DNA from: Paracoccus sp. Z118
Lineage (GTDB): Bacteria > Pseudomonadota > Alphaproteobacteria > Rhodobacterales > Rhodobacteraceae
Length of the DNA: 64,000 bases
Direction of reading: 5' to 3'
Assembly (NCBI RefSeq): GCF_019061185.1
Contig: NZ_JAHQZU010000001.1
Coordinates: 124,001 to 188,000 of the forward strand
Position numbers and translations under genes: made by a program. Shown in pieces: positions 35,629-44,628 of the stretch (positions are counted from its first letter, which is position 1; each line of letters starts with the position of its first letter). Under the pieces are notes generated by a model, which was not told the origin of the DNA, did not search any database, and was given only the letters and a program-made list of their open reading frames with translations.

Positions 35629-36636
35629 TCAGACTGACTTGCCGCGGAAAAGGCCGGTGGGCCGGAACAGCAGCACCACGATCAGGATCACGAAGCTGAC
35701 CGCGAACTTGTATTCGGTGGACAGAAGCTGCAGCAGCCCGTCAGGCTGCCATGTGGGAAACAGATAGCCGGCGATCTTCTTCCAGGGGTAGGTGACGGCC
35801 ACCTCGGAAAAGGCGATGATGAAGCCGCCCGCGACCGCCCCGGTCGGACTGCCGAGGCCGCCGACGATGGCGGCGGCGAAGATCGGCAGCAGGATCTGGA
35901 AGTAGTTGAAGGCCTTGAACGACTTGTCGAGCCCGTAAAGCGTGCCGGCCATCACCGCCAGCGCCGTCGCGATGATCCACGTCATCCGAACCACCCGCTC
36001 CGGGTCGATGCCGGACAGCAGCGCCAGATCCTCGTTGTCGGAATAGGCCCGCATCGCCTTGCCGGACCGGGTGCGGTTCAGGAACCGGAACAGCGCCCAG
36101 CAGGACAGCGCCGCGACGATCAGCGTGATGGCTTGCGTGGTGCGGAACGACAGCCCCTCGGCCAGCCCGCTCCATGCCTTGAACTGCTGGACCGAGATGA
36201 TGAAGCGCGCGCCATCGTCGAAGCGGATCTCCTCGACCCCGATCACGAGGCGGGTCAGGCCGTTCATCACGAACATGACGCCGACAGAGGCCATCACCAG
36301 CACGATCGGATCGGCCCGGACGCGGCGGTAATGGCGATAGACCCAGCGGTCTGTCATCAGCACCAGCGCGGCGGTCAGGGCGATGCCGAAGGGCAGCGCC
36401 AGCAGCGCCGTCGGGATCGGGCCCAGGCTGACGCCCATCGCCTGCAATGCCCAGGTCAGCAGGATCACCATCGCGGTGCCGAAGGCCATCGTGTCGCCAT
36501 GGGCGAAGTTCGAGAACCGCAGGATGCCGTAGATCAGCGTCACCCCCAGCGCCCCCAGCGCAAGCTGGCTGCCATAGGCGGCGGCGGGGATGACAACGAA
36601 GTTGAGGATCGCGACCAGCGCGTTGGCGATATCCAT
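35629..36636 (-). CDS. livH: Branched-chain amino acid ABC transporter permease LivH
   Basis: 335 residues. LALGALGVTLIYGILRFSNFAHGDTMAFG is the LivH signature, and MRAYSDNEDLALLSGIDPERVVRMTWII is the cytoplasmic coupling loop. Its ATG at 36636 shares bases (TGATG) with the stop of a tiny open frame between livF and livH, and the AGGAG ribosome site sits inside that frame. It is the channel partner of LivM. Confidence 0.94.
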   Translation of the reverse strand: MDIANALVAILNFVVIPAAAYGSQLALGALGVTLIYGILRFSNFAHGDTMAFGTAMVILLTWALQAMGVSLGPIPTALLALPFGIALTAALVLMTDRWVYRHYRRVRADPIVLVMASVGVMFVMNGLTRLVIGVEEIRFDDGARFIISVQQFKAWSGLAEGLSFRTTQAITLIVAALSCWALFRFLNRTRSGKAMRAYSDNEDLALLSGIDPERVVRMTWIIATALAVMAGTLYGLDKSFKAFNYFQILLPIFAAAIVGGLGSPTGAVAGGFIIAFSEVAVTYPWKKIAGYLFPTWQPDGLLQLLSTEYKFAVSFVILIVVLLFRPTGLFRGKSV

Positions 36637-36707
36637 CAGCGGATCTCCTGGGCCGGCGGGACCGTGGCGCGGCGGCGCGCGGCGTTCGGAATGGAAACGG
36701 CGGGCAT
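36636..36707 (-). CDS. Possible 23-codon small ORF coupling livF to livH
   Basis: An ATG four bases after the livF stop opens a frame (MPAVSIPNAARRRATVPPAQEIR) whose TGA overlaps the livH ATG as TGATG. Position and overlap suggest a coupling peptide. But it is short, has no clear ribosome site of its own, and could be chance. Confidence 0.25.
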   Translation of the reverse strand: MPAVSIPNAARRRATVPPAQEIR

Positions 36708-36711
36708 CGGG

Positions 36712-37542
36712 TCAGCCCCCCAGGAAGGTGCGGCGCACCTCGGGGTTCGCCAGCAGCGCGGCGCCGGTGTCGGTGTAGCGGTTGGTGCCCTGCACCAGCA
36801 CATAGCCGATATCGGCGATCTCCAGCGCCTGGCGGGCGTTCTGCTCGACCATCAGGATGGAGATGCCGCTGCGGGCGATCTCGATGATGCGGTCGAACAG
36901 CTCGTCCATGACGATGGGCGAGACGCCGGCGGTCGGCTCGTCCAGCATCAGCAGCTTGGGCTGGGTCATCAGCGCCCGGCCAACGGCGACCTGCTGGCGC
37001 TGGCCGCCGGACAGTTCGCCCGCCGCCTGCTTGCGCTTCTGTGCGACCGCGGGGAACAGCGTATAGACCTGATCCATCGTCTGGCGGAAATCATCCTCGC
37101 GGATATAGGCGCCCATCTGAAGGTTCTCCTCGACCGTCATCGAGGGGAAGACGTTGGCGACCTGCGGCACGAAGCCCATCCCGGCCCGCACCCGGTCCTG
37201 CGGGTTCAGCGCCGAGATGTCGTTCCCGTCCAGTTGCACCGCGCCTTCGCGCAGGTCCAGCATCCCGAAGATCGCCTTCATGGCGGTGGACTTGCCCGCG
37301 CCGTTCGGGCCGACGATCACCGCGATCTGGCCGCGATCGACGGTGATCGTGCAGCCATGCAGGATGTCGGCCTTGCCGTAACCGCCGCGCAGGGCCGTGG
37401 CGGCAAGGAAGGGCGCCGCGCCCGAGCCGGGTTGCACCGCGCCGCTGCGGCGGGTGCCGTCAACCGTGCCGCGCCCCTTGGGGTTGACCACCGATGCGTC
37501 ACGGTTGCCGCGATTGCCGAAGCCGTGATCCGTGTCGCTCAT
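36712..37542 (-). CDS. livF: Branched-chain amino acid ABC transporter ATPase LivF
   Basis: 276 residues from ATG 37542, which overlaps the livG stop (ATGA). Walker A GPNGAGKST, LSGGQRQQVAVGRAL and LLMLDEPTAGVSP are present, and VPQVANVFPSMTVEENL is the LivF Q-loop. The first ~45 residues (FGNRGNRDASVVNPKGRGTVDG) are an extension absent from E. coli LivF. I recall a similar NPKGRG-type leader in other rhodobacterial LivF proteins, so it is probably real and not a wrong start. Confidence 0.93.
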   Translation of the reverse strand: MSDTDHGFGNRGNRDASVVNPKGRGTVDGTRRSGAVQPGSGAAPFLAATALRGGYGKADILHGCTITVDRGQIAVIVGPNGAGKSTAMKAIFGMLDLREGAVQLDGNDISALNPQDRVRAGMGFVPQVANVFPSMTVEENLQMGAYIREDDFRQTMDQVYTLFPAVAQKRKQAAGELSGGQRQQVAVGRALMTQPKLLMLDEPTAGVSPIVMDELFDRIIEIARSGISILMVEQNARQALEIADIGYVLVQGTNRYTDTGAALLANPEVRRTFLGG

Positions 37543-38321
37543 GCCTGAACCATGTCCTTGTTCTTCAGGCCGCGGCCCAGATAGGCCTCGATCACCGCCT
37601 CGTTCTCCATGATGTGGGCGGCGGGACCTTTGGCCAGCACCTTGCCTTCGGCCATGACGATGACGGGATCGCAAAGCTTGCCGATGAAATCCATGTCGTG
37701 CTCGATCACGCAGAAGGTATAGCCGCGCTCGCGGTTCAGGCGGACGATGGCGTCGCCGATGGTGCCCAGCAGGCTGCGGTTCACGCCCGCGCCGACCTCG
37801 TCGAGGAACACCACCTTCGCCTCGACCATCATGCAGCGGCCGAGTTCGAGCAGCTTCTTCTGCCCGCCGGAGAGGTTGCCCGCCTTCTCGTCGGCGACGT
37901 GGCTGATGGTCAGGAACTCCAGCACCTCGTCGGCGCGCCTGCGCAGGGCGACTTCCTCGCCGCGGATGCGGGCGCGGCCGAGCCACGTCTTCCACAGCGT
38001 CTCGCCCGACTGGCCCGCCGGAACCATCATCAGGTTCTCGCGGACGGAGAGCGAGCCGAATTCGTGCGCCATCTGGAAGGTCCGCAGCAGCCCCTTGTGG
38101 AACAGCTCGTGCGGCGGCAGGCCGGTGATGTCCTCGCCGTCCATGATGACGCGCCCCGAAGTGGGGGGCAGCACACCCGCGATGACGTTGAACAGCGTGG
38201 ACTTGCCGGCCCCGTTGGGGCCGATCAGGCCGGTGATCGAGCCGGTCTCGATCGTCAGGCTGGCACCATCCACGGCGCGAAACCCGCCGAAATGCCGGTG
38301 CAGGTCCTGGACCTCTATCAT
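37539..38321 (-). CDS. livG: Branched-chain amino acid ABC transporter ATPase LivG
   Basis: 260 residues. Walker A GPNGAGKSTLFNVIAG, the LivG-type RTFQMAHEFGSLSVRENL, signature LSGGQKKLLELGRC, Walker B VVFLDEVGAGVN and C-terminal IMENEAVIEAYLG are present. In the Walker B/D-loop region EVGAGVNR replaces the usual EPxAGLN, a variant seen in some alphaproteobacterial LivG. It is translationally coupled to livF, and follows livK after a gap with a strong hairpin. Confidence 0.93.
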   Translation of the reverse strand: MIEVQDLHRHFGGFRAVDGASLTIETGSITGLIGPNGAGKSTLFNVIAGVLPPTSGRVIMDGEDITGLPPHELFHKGLLRTFQMAHEFGSLSVRENLMMVPAGQSGETLWKTWLGRARIRGEEVALRRRADEVLEFLTISHVADEKAGNLSGGQKKLLELGRCMMVEAKVVFLDEVGAGVNRSLLGTIGDAIVRLNRERGYTFCVIEHDMDFIGKLCDPVIVMAEGKVLAKGPAAHIMENEAVIEAYLGRGLKNKDMVQA

Positions 38322-38397
38322 GTTTCCCCCTGCGCTTCGCGTTTCAGCCCGCGAAGTCCATGCCGCCGTGTTGGTCCGGCGTGCGTTTCAGGACGTA

Positions 38398-38432
38398 GCC
38401 CCTGCGCCGCCCCGTACGGACGGCGCAGGGGC
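38398..38432 (-). terminator. Strong stem-loop between livK and livG
   Basis: A perfect 12-bp stem (38398-38409 with 38421-38432; GCCCCTGCGCCG/CGGCGCAGGGGC) and an 11-base loop begin eight bases after the livK stop. No T run follows on the minus strand, so it more likely stabilises a livK mRNA or causes partial termination, giving more binding protein than transporter. Confidence 0.55.
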
Positions 38433-38439
38433 GCAGCGA

Positions 38440-39624
38440 TCAGTGGATCTTGACGACGTTGATGGTGCCGTCCGGGAAATCGACCTCGCGGTAGATGCCG
38501 GCGCTTTCGCCGGGGCCGACCAGCTCGACCGAGGTCGCGCCGACATAGTCGATGTCGGTGCCCGCCGCGAGAAGTTCGAGCGCCTTGCCAAGCTCGCCCG
38601 GCATGATCGGCTCGCCCGGCGCGTTGGCGACGTTCATCACCTGATCCTTGTAGACCTTGGGATCCGAGGACTTTGCGGCCTGCATCGCCAGCAGCATCAG
38701 CGCGGTCGCGTCATAAGCCTCGGCAGCGAAGGCGGCGTTGCCGTCGAAGCCCGCCGCCTCGGCATTCGCCACGAAGGTCTCGCGCCCCTCGCCCTCGGCC
38801 GAGGGGTTCTGCCCGAACGAGCTCGACAGTTCGGTGCCGAAGCGGTCCACCAGCGCCTGGCTGATCATCCCGTCCGGGAACACGAAGGTATCGAACGCGC
38901 CCGAATCCAGCGCGCCGCGCACGATGCCCGATCCGCCCTGATCGACATAGCCCGCCACGACCAGCGCATCGCCCCCGGCGGCGGCCAGCGCCGCGACCTC
39001 GGCCGAATAGTCGGCCTTGCCGTCGTCATGCGCGGCCATGATCGTGACGGTGCCGCCCGCTTCCTCGTAGAAGCGTTTGAACGCCTCGGCCAGACCCTTG
39101 CCGTAGTCGTTGTTGGTGTAGGTCACGGCCGCGTTGTCCACGCCGCGCGACATCATGATGTCGGTCATGACCTCGCCCTGCCGCGCGTCTGACGGCGAGG
39201 TGCGGAAGAAATAGCCCTGATCCTCGATGTCGCTCAGCGCGGGCGAGGTGGCCGAGGGCGAGATCATCACCATCCCGTTCGGCACCGCCACGCGTTCGAG
39301 GCTGGCGATCGTCTCGCCCGAGCACATGCCGCCCATGATCCCGTTCACCCGCTCGGAGGTGACCAGCCGCTCGACCGTGGCGACCGAGGCGGCGGCGTCG
39401 GCGCAGGTGTTGTCGCCCTGCACGCTGGTGACGTTCGCCCCGTCCAGGAGGTTGCCCGAGTCGTTGACCTCCTTGATGGCCAGTTCGGCGCCGTTGGTGA
39501 TGTCCGGCGCCATCGATTCCAGCGGTCCGGTATAGCCCATGGAAATGCCGATCTTGACATCCTGCGCCGAGGCGCCGGCGGTCAGCGCGGCCACCGCGGC
39601 GGTGGCCAGGAAAAACTTCTTCAT
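38440..39624 (-). CDS. livK: Branched-chain amino acid-type substrate-binding protein
   Basis: 394 residues from ATG 39624, chosen for the signal peptide (MKKFFLATAAVAALTAGASAQ) and the GGGAGAG site upstream. It is a periplasmic type I binding protein (Peripla_BP_6): DVKIGISMGYTGPLESMAPDITNGAELAIKEVN, SERVNGIMGGMCSGETIA, ISPSATSPALSD and YTNNDYGKGLAEAF. The preferred ligand (Leu/Ile/Val or another small amide) cannot be read from sequence. It is first in the liv operon and divergent from the DAHP synthase gene. Confidence 0.9.
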   Translation of the reverse strand: MKKFFLATAAVAALTAGASAQDVKIGISMGYTGPLESMAPDITNGAELAIKEVNDSGNLLDGANVTSVQGDNTCADAAASVATVERLVTSERVNGIMGGMCSGETIASLERVAVPNGMVMISPSATSPALSDIEDQGYFFRTSPSDARQGEVMTDIMMSRGVDNAAVTYTNNDYGKGLAEAFKRFYEEAGGTVTIMAAHDDGKADYSAEVAALAAAGGDALVVAGYVDQGGSGIVRGALDSGAFDTFVFPDGMISQALVDRFGTELSSSFGQNPSAEGEGRETFVANAEAAGFDGNAAFAAEAYDATALMLLAMQAAKSSDPKVYKDQVMNVANAPGEPIMPGELGKALELLAAGTDIDYVGATSVELVGPGESAGIYREVDFPDGTINVVKIH

Positions 39625-39744
39625 TCTCTCTCTCCCTGTCAGACGGACATTCGTCCTTGACGTCACGGTAGAGGCGGCGTTTCCAAAAGAAAAGCGTCAT
39701 GAAAGCGGTCGGACGGGGCGTCACGGACGTGGCGAACGCAAGGG

Positions 39745-39773
39745 TTTTGTTTGCTGCCCGCAATGCCTATAAC
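39745..39773 (+). promoter_or_regulatory. Possible promoter of the DAHP synthase gene
   Basis: A good -10 (TATAAC, 39768-39773) lies 23 bases before the start codon and 17 bases after a weak -35 (TTTTGT). The short leader makes the -10 assignment plausible; the -35 is uncertain. Confidence 0.4.
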
Positions 39774-39796
39774 ATTGCGAACTTCGGAGGACCGAC

Positions 39797-41212
39797 ATGG
39801 CCCAGAGCAACGCCATACCCCAGCCTGCCACCACTGCCCCCGCTTGGGACCGGGCCGGATGGCGCCGGTTTCCGCGCATCCAGATGCCCGAATACACCGA
39901 CCCGCAGGCGCTGAGCGCGGTCGAGGCGCAGCTGCGCCAGTATCCCCCGCTGGTCTTCGCCGGCGAGGCCCGCCGCCTCAAGGCCGAGCTGGCGAACGTC
40001 GCCGCCGGCAAGGCGTTCCTGCTTCAGGGGGGCGACTGCGCCGAAAGCTTCGCCCAGTTCTCGGCCGACAACATCCGCGACACCTTCAAGGTGATGCTGC
40101 AGATGGCGGTCGTCCTGACCTGGGGCGCGCAGCTTCCGGTGGTCAAGGTCGGCCGGATGGCCGGTCAGTTCGCCAAGCCCCGCAGCGCCCCGACCGAGAT
40201 CGTGGACGGGGTGGAACTGCCCAGCTATCGCGGCGACATCATCAACGGCTTCGACTTCACCGCCGCCTCGCGCGTGCCCGACCCGCAGCGGATGCTGCAG
40301 GCCTACACGCAGGCCGCAGCCTCGCTGAACCTGCTGCGGGCATTTTCGACCGGCGGTTTTGCCGACATCCACCGGGTGCAGAGCTGGATCGCGGATTTCA
40401 CCGACGGCCCCGAGGCGGCGCGCTACCGCGACATCGCGGACCGGATCAGCGACGCGATGGCGTTCATGCAGGCCGCCGGTGTGACCGCCGAGACGGCGCA
40501 TGAACTTGGCACGGTGGAGTTCTACACCAGCCACGAGGCGCTGCTGCTGGAATACGAGGAGGCGCTGGCCCGGATCGATACCACCACCGGCCTGCCGATC
40601 GCCGGCTCGGGCCACATGATCTGGATCGGGGACCGCACCCGCCAGATCGACGGCGCCCATATGGAATTCTGCCGCGGCGTCCAGAACCCGCTGGGGCTGA
40701 AATGCGGGCCGACGATCTCGACCTCGGACCTCAAGACGCTGATCGCCACGCTGAACCCGCAGAACGAGCCGGGCCGGCTGACGCTGATCGCCCGCTTCGG
40801 GGCCGGCAGCGTCGGCGACCACCTGCCGCGCCTGATCCGCGCCGTGCAGGAGGAAGGCGCGAACGTCGTCTGGTCCTGCGATCCGATGCACGGCAACACG
40901 ATCAAGTCGGCCTCGGGCTACAAGACCCGGCCCTTCGATTCGGTGCTGCGCGAGGTCTGCGAGTTCTTCAAGGTCCATCAGGCCGAAGGCACGGTGCCCG
41001 GCGGCGTCCATTTCGAGATGACCGGCAGCGACGTGACCGAATGCACCGGCGGTGTCCGGGCGGTGACGGACGAGGATCTGCAATCGCGCTATCACACCGC
41101 TTGCGATCCGCGCCTGAACGCCAGCCAGTCGCTGGAACTGGCGTTCCTGGTGGCCGAGGAGCTGCGCACCCGCCGCACCAACGGCCAGAACGGGCTGCGT
41201 CAGGCGGGTTGA
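39797..41212 (+). CDS. Class II 3-deoxy-7-phosphoheptulonate synthase (DAHP synthase)
   Basis: The first step of the shikimate pathway: PEP + erythrose-4-phosphate to DAHP. 471 residues of the plant/mycobacterial class II type. QGGDCAESF carries the metal-binding Cys, and [50 protein letters not shown] and [10 protein letters not shown] (metal His) follow. There is no ACT or chorismate mutase fusion. GGAGG just before the ATG is the ribosome site. A good terminator follows. Confidence 0.95.
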   Translation: MAQSNAIPQPATTAPAWDRAGWRRFPRIQMPEYTDPQALSAVEAQLRQYPPLVFAGEARRLKAELANVAAGKAFLLQGGDCAESFAQFSADNIRDTFKVMLQMAVVLTWGAQLPVVKVGRMAGQFAKPRSAPTEIVDGVELPSYRGDIINGFDFTAASRVPDPQRMLQAYTQAAASLNLLRAFSTGGFADIHRVQSWIADFTDGPEAARYRDIADRISDAMAFMQAAGVTAETAHELGTVEFYTSHEALLLEYEEALARIDTTTGLPIAGSGHMIWIGDRTRQIDGAHMEFCRGVQNPLGLKCGPTISTSDLKTLIATLNPQNEPGRLTLIARFGAGSVGDHLPRLIRAVQEEGANVVWSCDPMHGNTIKSASGYKTRPFDSVLREVCEFFKVHQAEGTVPGGVHFEMTGSDVTECTGGVRAVTDEDLQSRYHTACDPRLNASQSLELAFLVAEELRTRRTNGQNGLRQAG

Positions 41213-41233
41213 CCGTCCGACGCGCGAACTTTG

Positions 41234-41259
41234 GGCGCGGCTGAAAGGCCGCGCCTTTT
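41234..41259 (+). terminator. Rho-independent terminator of the DAHP synthase gene
   Basis: GGCGCGGC (41234-41241) pairs with GCCGCGCC (41248-41255) around a 6-base loop, followed by TTTT. It lies 22 bases after the stop. Confidence 0.85.
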
Positions 41260-41290
41260 GCTTGCGCGGATCGTCCCGTTGAAGCGCCGA

Positions 41291-42046
41291 TCAGCCGGAC
41301 GGATCGGACGGAATCACGCGGAACAGCGCCCGCCGTTCTTCGGGCGTGGGCGGCAGGTCAGGCGCGGGCGTGACCGACGCGCGGGTCCGCCCGATGAACG
41401 GATCGGACGCCCGCCATAGTTCCTGCGATTCGGCCAGTTCGTGATCCGAGGGCTGCGGCGTCAGCACCCGCGCCCCGGCGATCACCGGCTCGACCTTGTC
41501 CGCCACGATGTCGAAGCGGCGCGGACCGCGGCCGATCTCTCCGGCGGTGACGAGGCACCCCAGCGCCCGCGTGACATCCCCCAGATCCGAGCGCAGCGGC
41601 AGGATGAGCATGTGACCGTGAAGCTCGGGCCGCCCGTAGCCGGGAAGGGAGAGCAGCGTCAGCTCGGCGATCTGCGGACCCTTGAAGACGGTGTCCAGCA
41701 CGTCCGACAGCCGCCCGCGCGAGCCCGCGTTCAGGACCGAGCAGAGCGGCATCCCCCGCACCTCCATCCCCATCAGGTCCACCAGGTGCCGCCCGGCCAG
41801 CCGGAAGCGGGCGGCGCCCGGTGCGATGCGTTCAAGGATGAAGGCGAAGTCCAGCCCCTCGCGGATGCCGGCGGGCTGCACGTCGGCCCGCGTCGGAACC
41901 GCGCGCCCGTGACGGATGCTGTCCCAGTAGCCGCGCAGATGCGCCAGCACCTGTGCGGGCTGCACCGGGCCGCGCCCCGCGATACGGATCACCGGGCTGG
42001 CCGTATCCTTGCCGGGCGTCTGGCTGTCGCTTCGATCATCGGGCAT
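41291..42046 (-). CDS. PAS-domain protein (PAS_5 family)
   Basis: 251 residues from ATG 42046. A GTG 12 bases upstream is in frame, but GGAA before the ATG fits better. The central block (LRGYWDSIRHGRAVPTRADVQP, FAFILERIAPGAARFRLAGRHL, LMGMEVRGMPLC) is the PAS_5 (DUF1488-type unnamed) pattern found in many alphaproteobacterial single-domain proteins. No output domain is present, so it would act by protein contact. The ligand is unknown. A degenerate CtrA-like element (42128-42143) lies in the shared upstream region with gmk. Confidence 0.75.
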   Translation of the reverse strand: MPDDRSDSQTPGKDTASPVIRIAGRGPVQPAQVLAHLRGYWDSIRHGRAVPTRADVQPAGIREGLDFAFILERIAPGAARFRLAGRHLVDLMGMEVRGMPLCSVLNAGSRGRLSDVLDTVFKGPQIAELTLLSLPGYGRPELHGHMLILPLRSDLGDVTRALGCLVTAGEIGRGPRRFDIVADKVEPVIAGARVLTPQPSDHELAESQELWRASDPFIGRTRASVTPAPDLPPTPEERRALFRVIPSDPSG

Positions 42047-42240
42047 ATGTGGTTCCACAAGGGCCGGGGCGGGCCTTTCCCACCAACGCCAGACTAGCGC
42101 GATCGTTGCGGCTTGCTAAGGCAATTTGTTGACGAATGGTTAAGCGCCGATGAGCCGCGGCGCCGCGCCATCGGGGCTTGCCCAAGGGCGGGGGCTGGGC
42201 CATTCAGTCCCCGCAATCGGACCCGCGAGAAGGACGCCTC

Positions 42241-42873
42241 ATGGACCGCATCGGCCTGCTCATCATCCTGTCGTCGCCCTCGGGCGCGGGGAAATCGACG
42301 CTGGCGCGGCGGCTGATGGCGTGGGACCCGGCGCTGAAATTCTCGGTCTCGGCCACGACACGGGCGCCCCGCGCCGGCGAGGTCGAGGGGCGCGACTACT
42401 ACTTCACTGACCACGCCAGCTTCCGCGAGATGGTGGCTCGGGGGCGGATGCTGGAACATGCCGAGGTGTTCGACAATCTCTACGGCAGCCCCAGCGCGCC
42501 CGTCGAGCAGGCGATCGCGGAAGGCCGCGACACGCTGTTCGACGTGGACTGGCAGGGCGGCCAGCAGATCCGCGCCTCGGCCCTCGGCGGGCAGGTCGTG
42601 TCGATCTTCGTCCTGCCGCCCAGCCTTGCAGAGCTGGAACGCCGCCTGCGCGGCCGCGGCCAGGACAGCGAGGAGGTGATCGCGGACCGGATGTGGAAAA
42701 GCCGGGCCGAGATCAGCCACTGGGCCGAATACGACTATGTGCTGGTCAACAACGACCTGGACGAGACGGAGCGGAACCTGCGCGCCATCCTGACCGCCGA
42801 ACGGCTGCGGCGGGACCGGCAGCGCGGTCTCGGCGCGTTCGTGAAATCGCTGATGGAGGAGGAACGGGCATGA
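42241..42873 (+). CDS. gmk: Guanylate kinase
   Basis: Phosphorylates GMP to GDP. 210 residues from ATG 42241. [20 protein letters not shown] (Walker A), [22 protein letters not shown] (GMP-binding) and [12 protein letters not shown] are hallmarks, and the lid residues follow. It overlaps the downstream carbonic-anhydrase-like gene by ATGA. A GAGAAGGA-type site precedes the start. Confidence 0.96.
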   Translation: MDRIGLLIILSSPSGAGKSTLARRLMAWDPALKFSVSATTRAPRAGEVEGRDYYFTDHASFREMVARGRMLEHAEVFDNLYGSPSAPVEQAIAEGRDTLFDVDWQGGQQIRASALGGQVVSIFVLPPSLAELERRLRGRGQDSEEVIADRMWKSRAEISHWAEYDYVLVNNDLDETERNLRAILTAERLRRDRQRGLGAFVKSLMEEERA

Positions 42874-43391
42874 TCTGGGAACTGGACGGCGTGGCGCCGA
42901 AGCTGGGCAATGGCGTGTGGGTCGCGCCCGACGCGCAGGTGATGGGCCGGGTGATGCTGGAGGACGAGGTCAGCGTCTGGTGGGGCGCCGTGCTGCGCGG
43001 CGACAGCGACGATATCCGCGTGGGCGCCGGGTCCAACGTGCAGGATCATGCGGTCTTCCACGTCGATCCGGGCCATCCGCTGACCATCGGCGCGAACGTG
43101 ACCGTGGGCCACCGGGCGATCCTGCATGGCTGCACCGTCGGCGACGGGGCGCTGATCGGGATGGGCGCGATCGTGCTGAACGGCGCGGTGATCGGGCCGG
43201 GCGCGCTGATCGGCGCGGGGGCGCTGATCCCCGAAGGCAAGCAGATCCCCGCCGGGGCGCTGGTGATGGGCGCGCCCGGCAAGGTGGTGCGGATGCTCGA
43301 CGATGAGGCGCAGGCCGGGTTGCTGAAATCGGCCGAGGGCTATCGGACACGGGCGCGGCAATACCGCGCCGGGTTGCGCCGGATCGACTGA
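42870..43391 (+). CDS. Gamma-carbonic-anhydrase-like hexapeptide-repeat protein
   Basis: 173 residues, left-handed beta-helix. Hexapeptide repeats ([53 protein letters not shown]) and three histidines in [11 protein letters not shown] and [10 protein letters not shown] correspond to the zinc ligands of gamma carbonic anhydrases. Many family members (YrdA, PaaY, CaiE-like) have weak or no CA activity, so the reaction is uncertain. The start overlaps the gmk stop. Confidence 0.9.
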   Translation: MIWELDGVAPKLGNGVWVAPDAQVMGRVMLEDEVSVWWGAVLRGDSDDIRVGAGSNVQDHAVFHVDPGHPLTIGANVTVGHRAILHGCTVGDGALIGMGAIVLNGAVIGPGALIGAGALIPEGKQIPAGALVMGAPGKVVRMLDDEAQAGLLKSAEGYRTRARQYRAGLRRID

Positions 43392-43409
43392 CGGAAGGGC
43401 GACGACGAC

Positions 43410-44513
43410 ATGGAAATCCGCCATCTGCGTCAACTGGCCGACGCGGTGCCGGTGGCCATGCTGGTGGTGGACCGCCGCTCGCGGGTGATCGCGGCCAACC
43501 AGGCGGCGAATGCGATCTTCGGGCCGTCGCTGACCGACCGGCCCTTCGTCACGGTCGTCCGGCATCCTTCGGTGAACCACGCGCTGGACTGGGTGCTGGA
43601 CCCCGAATCCGGCCCGCCGCCCCATGACGATCCCGACCTGCCGCCGCCGGGGCCGACGATCCAGAAGCTGCGCGCCACGCTGTCCGCGCAGGGGCGCGAC
43701 CGGGCCTGCGTCGTCACGGTCGGGCCGCTGGTGATCGACGGCGCGCGCGGCGCCTCGATCGCCATCGAGGACAGCAGCGGGGTCGAACAGGCCGAGCAGA
43801 TGCGCCGCGATTTCGTCGCCAACGTGAGCCACGAGCTGCGCACGCCGCTGACCGCGCTGATGGGCTTCATCGAGACGCTGCGCGGCCCGGCGCGCAACGA
43901 TCCCGCCGCCCGCGACCGCTTCCTCGACATCATGGAGCGCGAGGCGAACCGGATGAACCGCCTCGTCGCCGACCTGCTGTCGCTGAGCCGGGTCGAGGGG
44001 GACGAGCGCCGCCGCCCGGTGCAGGACGTGGATCTTTCCGGGATGGTGCGCAGCGTGGCGGCGACGCTCGCCCCCGCCGCCCGCAATGCGGGCGTGAGCC
44101 TGGATGTGGAGAAGGTGCCCACGGAGCCGGTGATCATCGCGGGCGACAACGACCAGATCTTGCAGGTGTTCCACAACCTGATCGAGAACGCGGTCAAATA
44201 CGGCGGCAGCGGCGGGGTGGTCCGGCTGAGCCTTGCCCATGTCCCCCACGAGCCGGTGCTGCGCGGCCCCGGCTGGGCCGTCACCGTCGCGGACGAGGGC
44301 GAGGGGATCGACCCGCTGCACCTGCCCCGTCTGACGGAACGGTTCTACCGCGCGGACACCCACCGCTCGCGCGAGAAGGGCGGCACGGGGCTGGGGCTCG
44401 CTATCGTCAAACACATCATCAACCGCCATCGTGGCCGGCTGCGGATCGAAAGCGAGAAGGGGCAGGGCAGCCGCTTCACGGTGATCCTGCCCGAGCGGAA
44501 GGGCCGGGGCTAG
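43410..44513 (+). CDS. phoR: PhoR-like sensor histidine kinase
   Basis: 367 residues: a PAS domain at the N-terminus (~1-125), then HisKA with VSHELRTPL (phospho-His141) and HATPase_c with NLIENAVKYG, DEGEGI, and GGTGLGLAIVKHI. It has no transmembrane helix, unlike E. coli PhoR, but matches the soluble PhoR type of alphaproteobacteria. RFYRADTHRSREKGGTGLGL is the strongest PhoR-like block. The usual pst/phoU/phoB genes are not adjacent; it ends convergent to purL, so the symbol is tentative. Confidence 0.75.
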   Translation: MEIRHLRQLADAVPVAMLVVDRRSRVIAANQAANAIFGPSLTDRPFVTVVRHPSVNHALDWVLDPESGPPPHDDPDLPPPGPTIQKLRATLSAQGRDRACVVTVGPLVIDGARGASIAIEDSSGVEQAEQMRRDFVANVSHELRTPLTALMGFIETLRGPARNDPAARDRFLDIMEREANRMNRLVADLLSLSRVEGDERRRPVQDVDLSGMVRSVAATLAPAARNAGVSLDVEKVPTEPVIIAGDNDQILQVFHNLIENAVKYGGSGGVVRLSLAHVPHEPVLRGPGWAVTVADEGEGIDPLHLPRLTERFYRADTHRSREKGGTGLGLAIVKHIINRHRGRLRIESEKGQGSRFTVILPERKGRG

Positions 44514-44585
44514 GCGGCGCTTTCCGGCGGGCCGGTTCTGATCCCGTGAAGCGCGGCCTTGACCGGCATCCCCGTTCCAGCGGCG

Positions 44586-44610
44586 GAACCGGGGTGTCGT
44601 TCCCCGGTTC
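44586..44610. terminator. Hairpin between convergent kinase and purL genes
   Basis: GAACCGGGG (44586-44594) and CCCCGGTTC (44602-44610) form a perfect 9-bp stem with a 7-base loop. No T run follows on either strand. It could serve as a bidirectional 3' end. Confidence 0.4.
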
Positions 44611-44628
44611 GGCGGAGGACTCCGCCCG

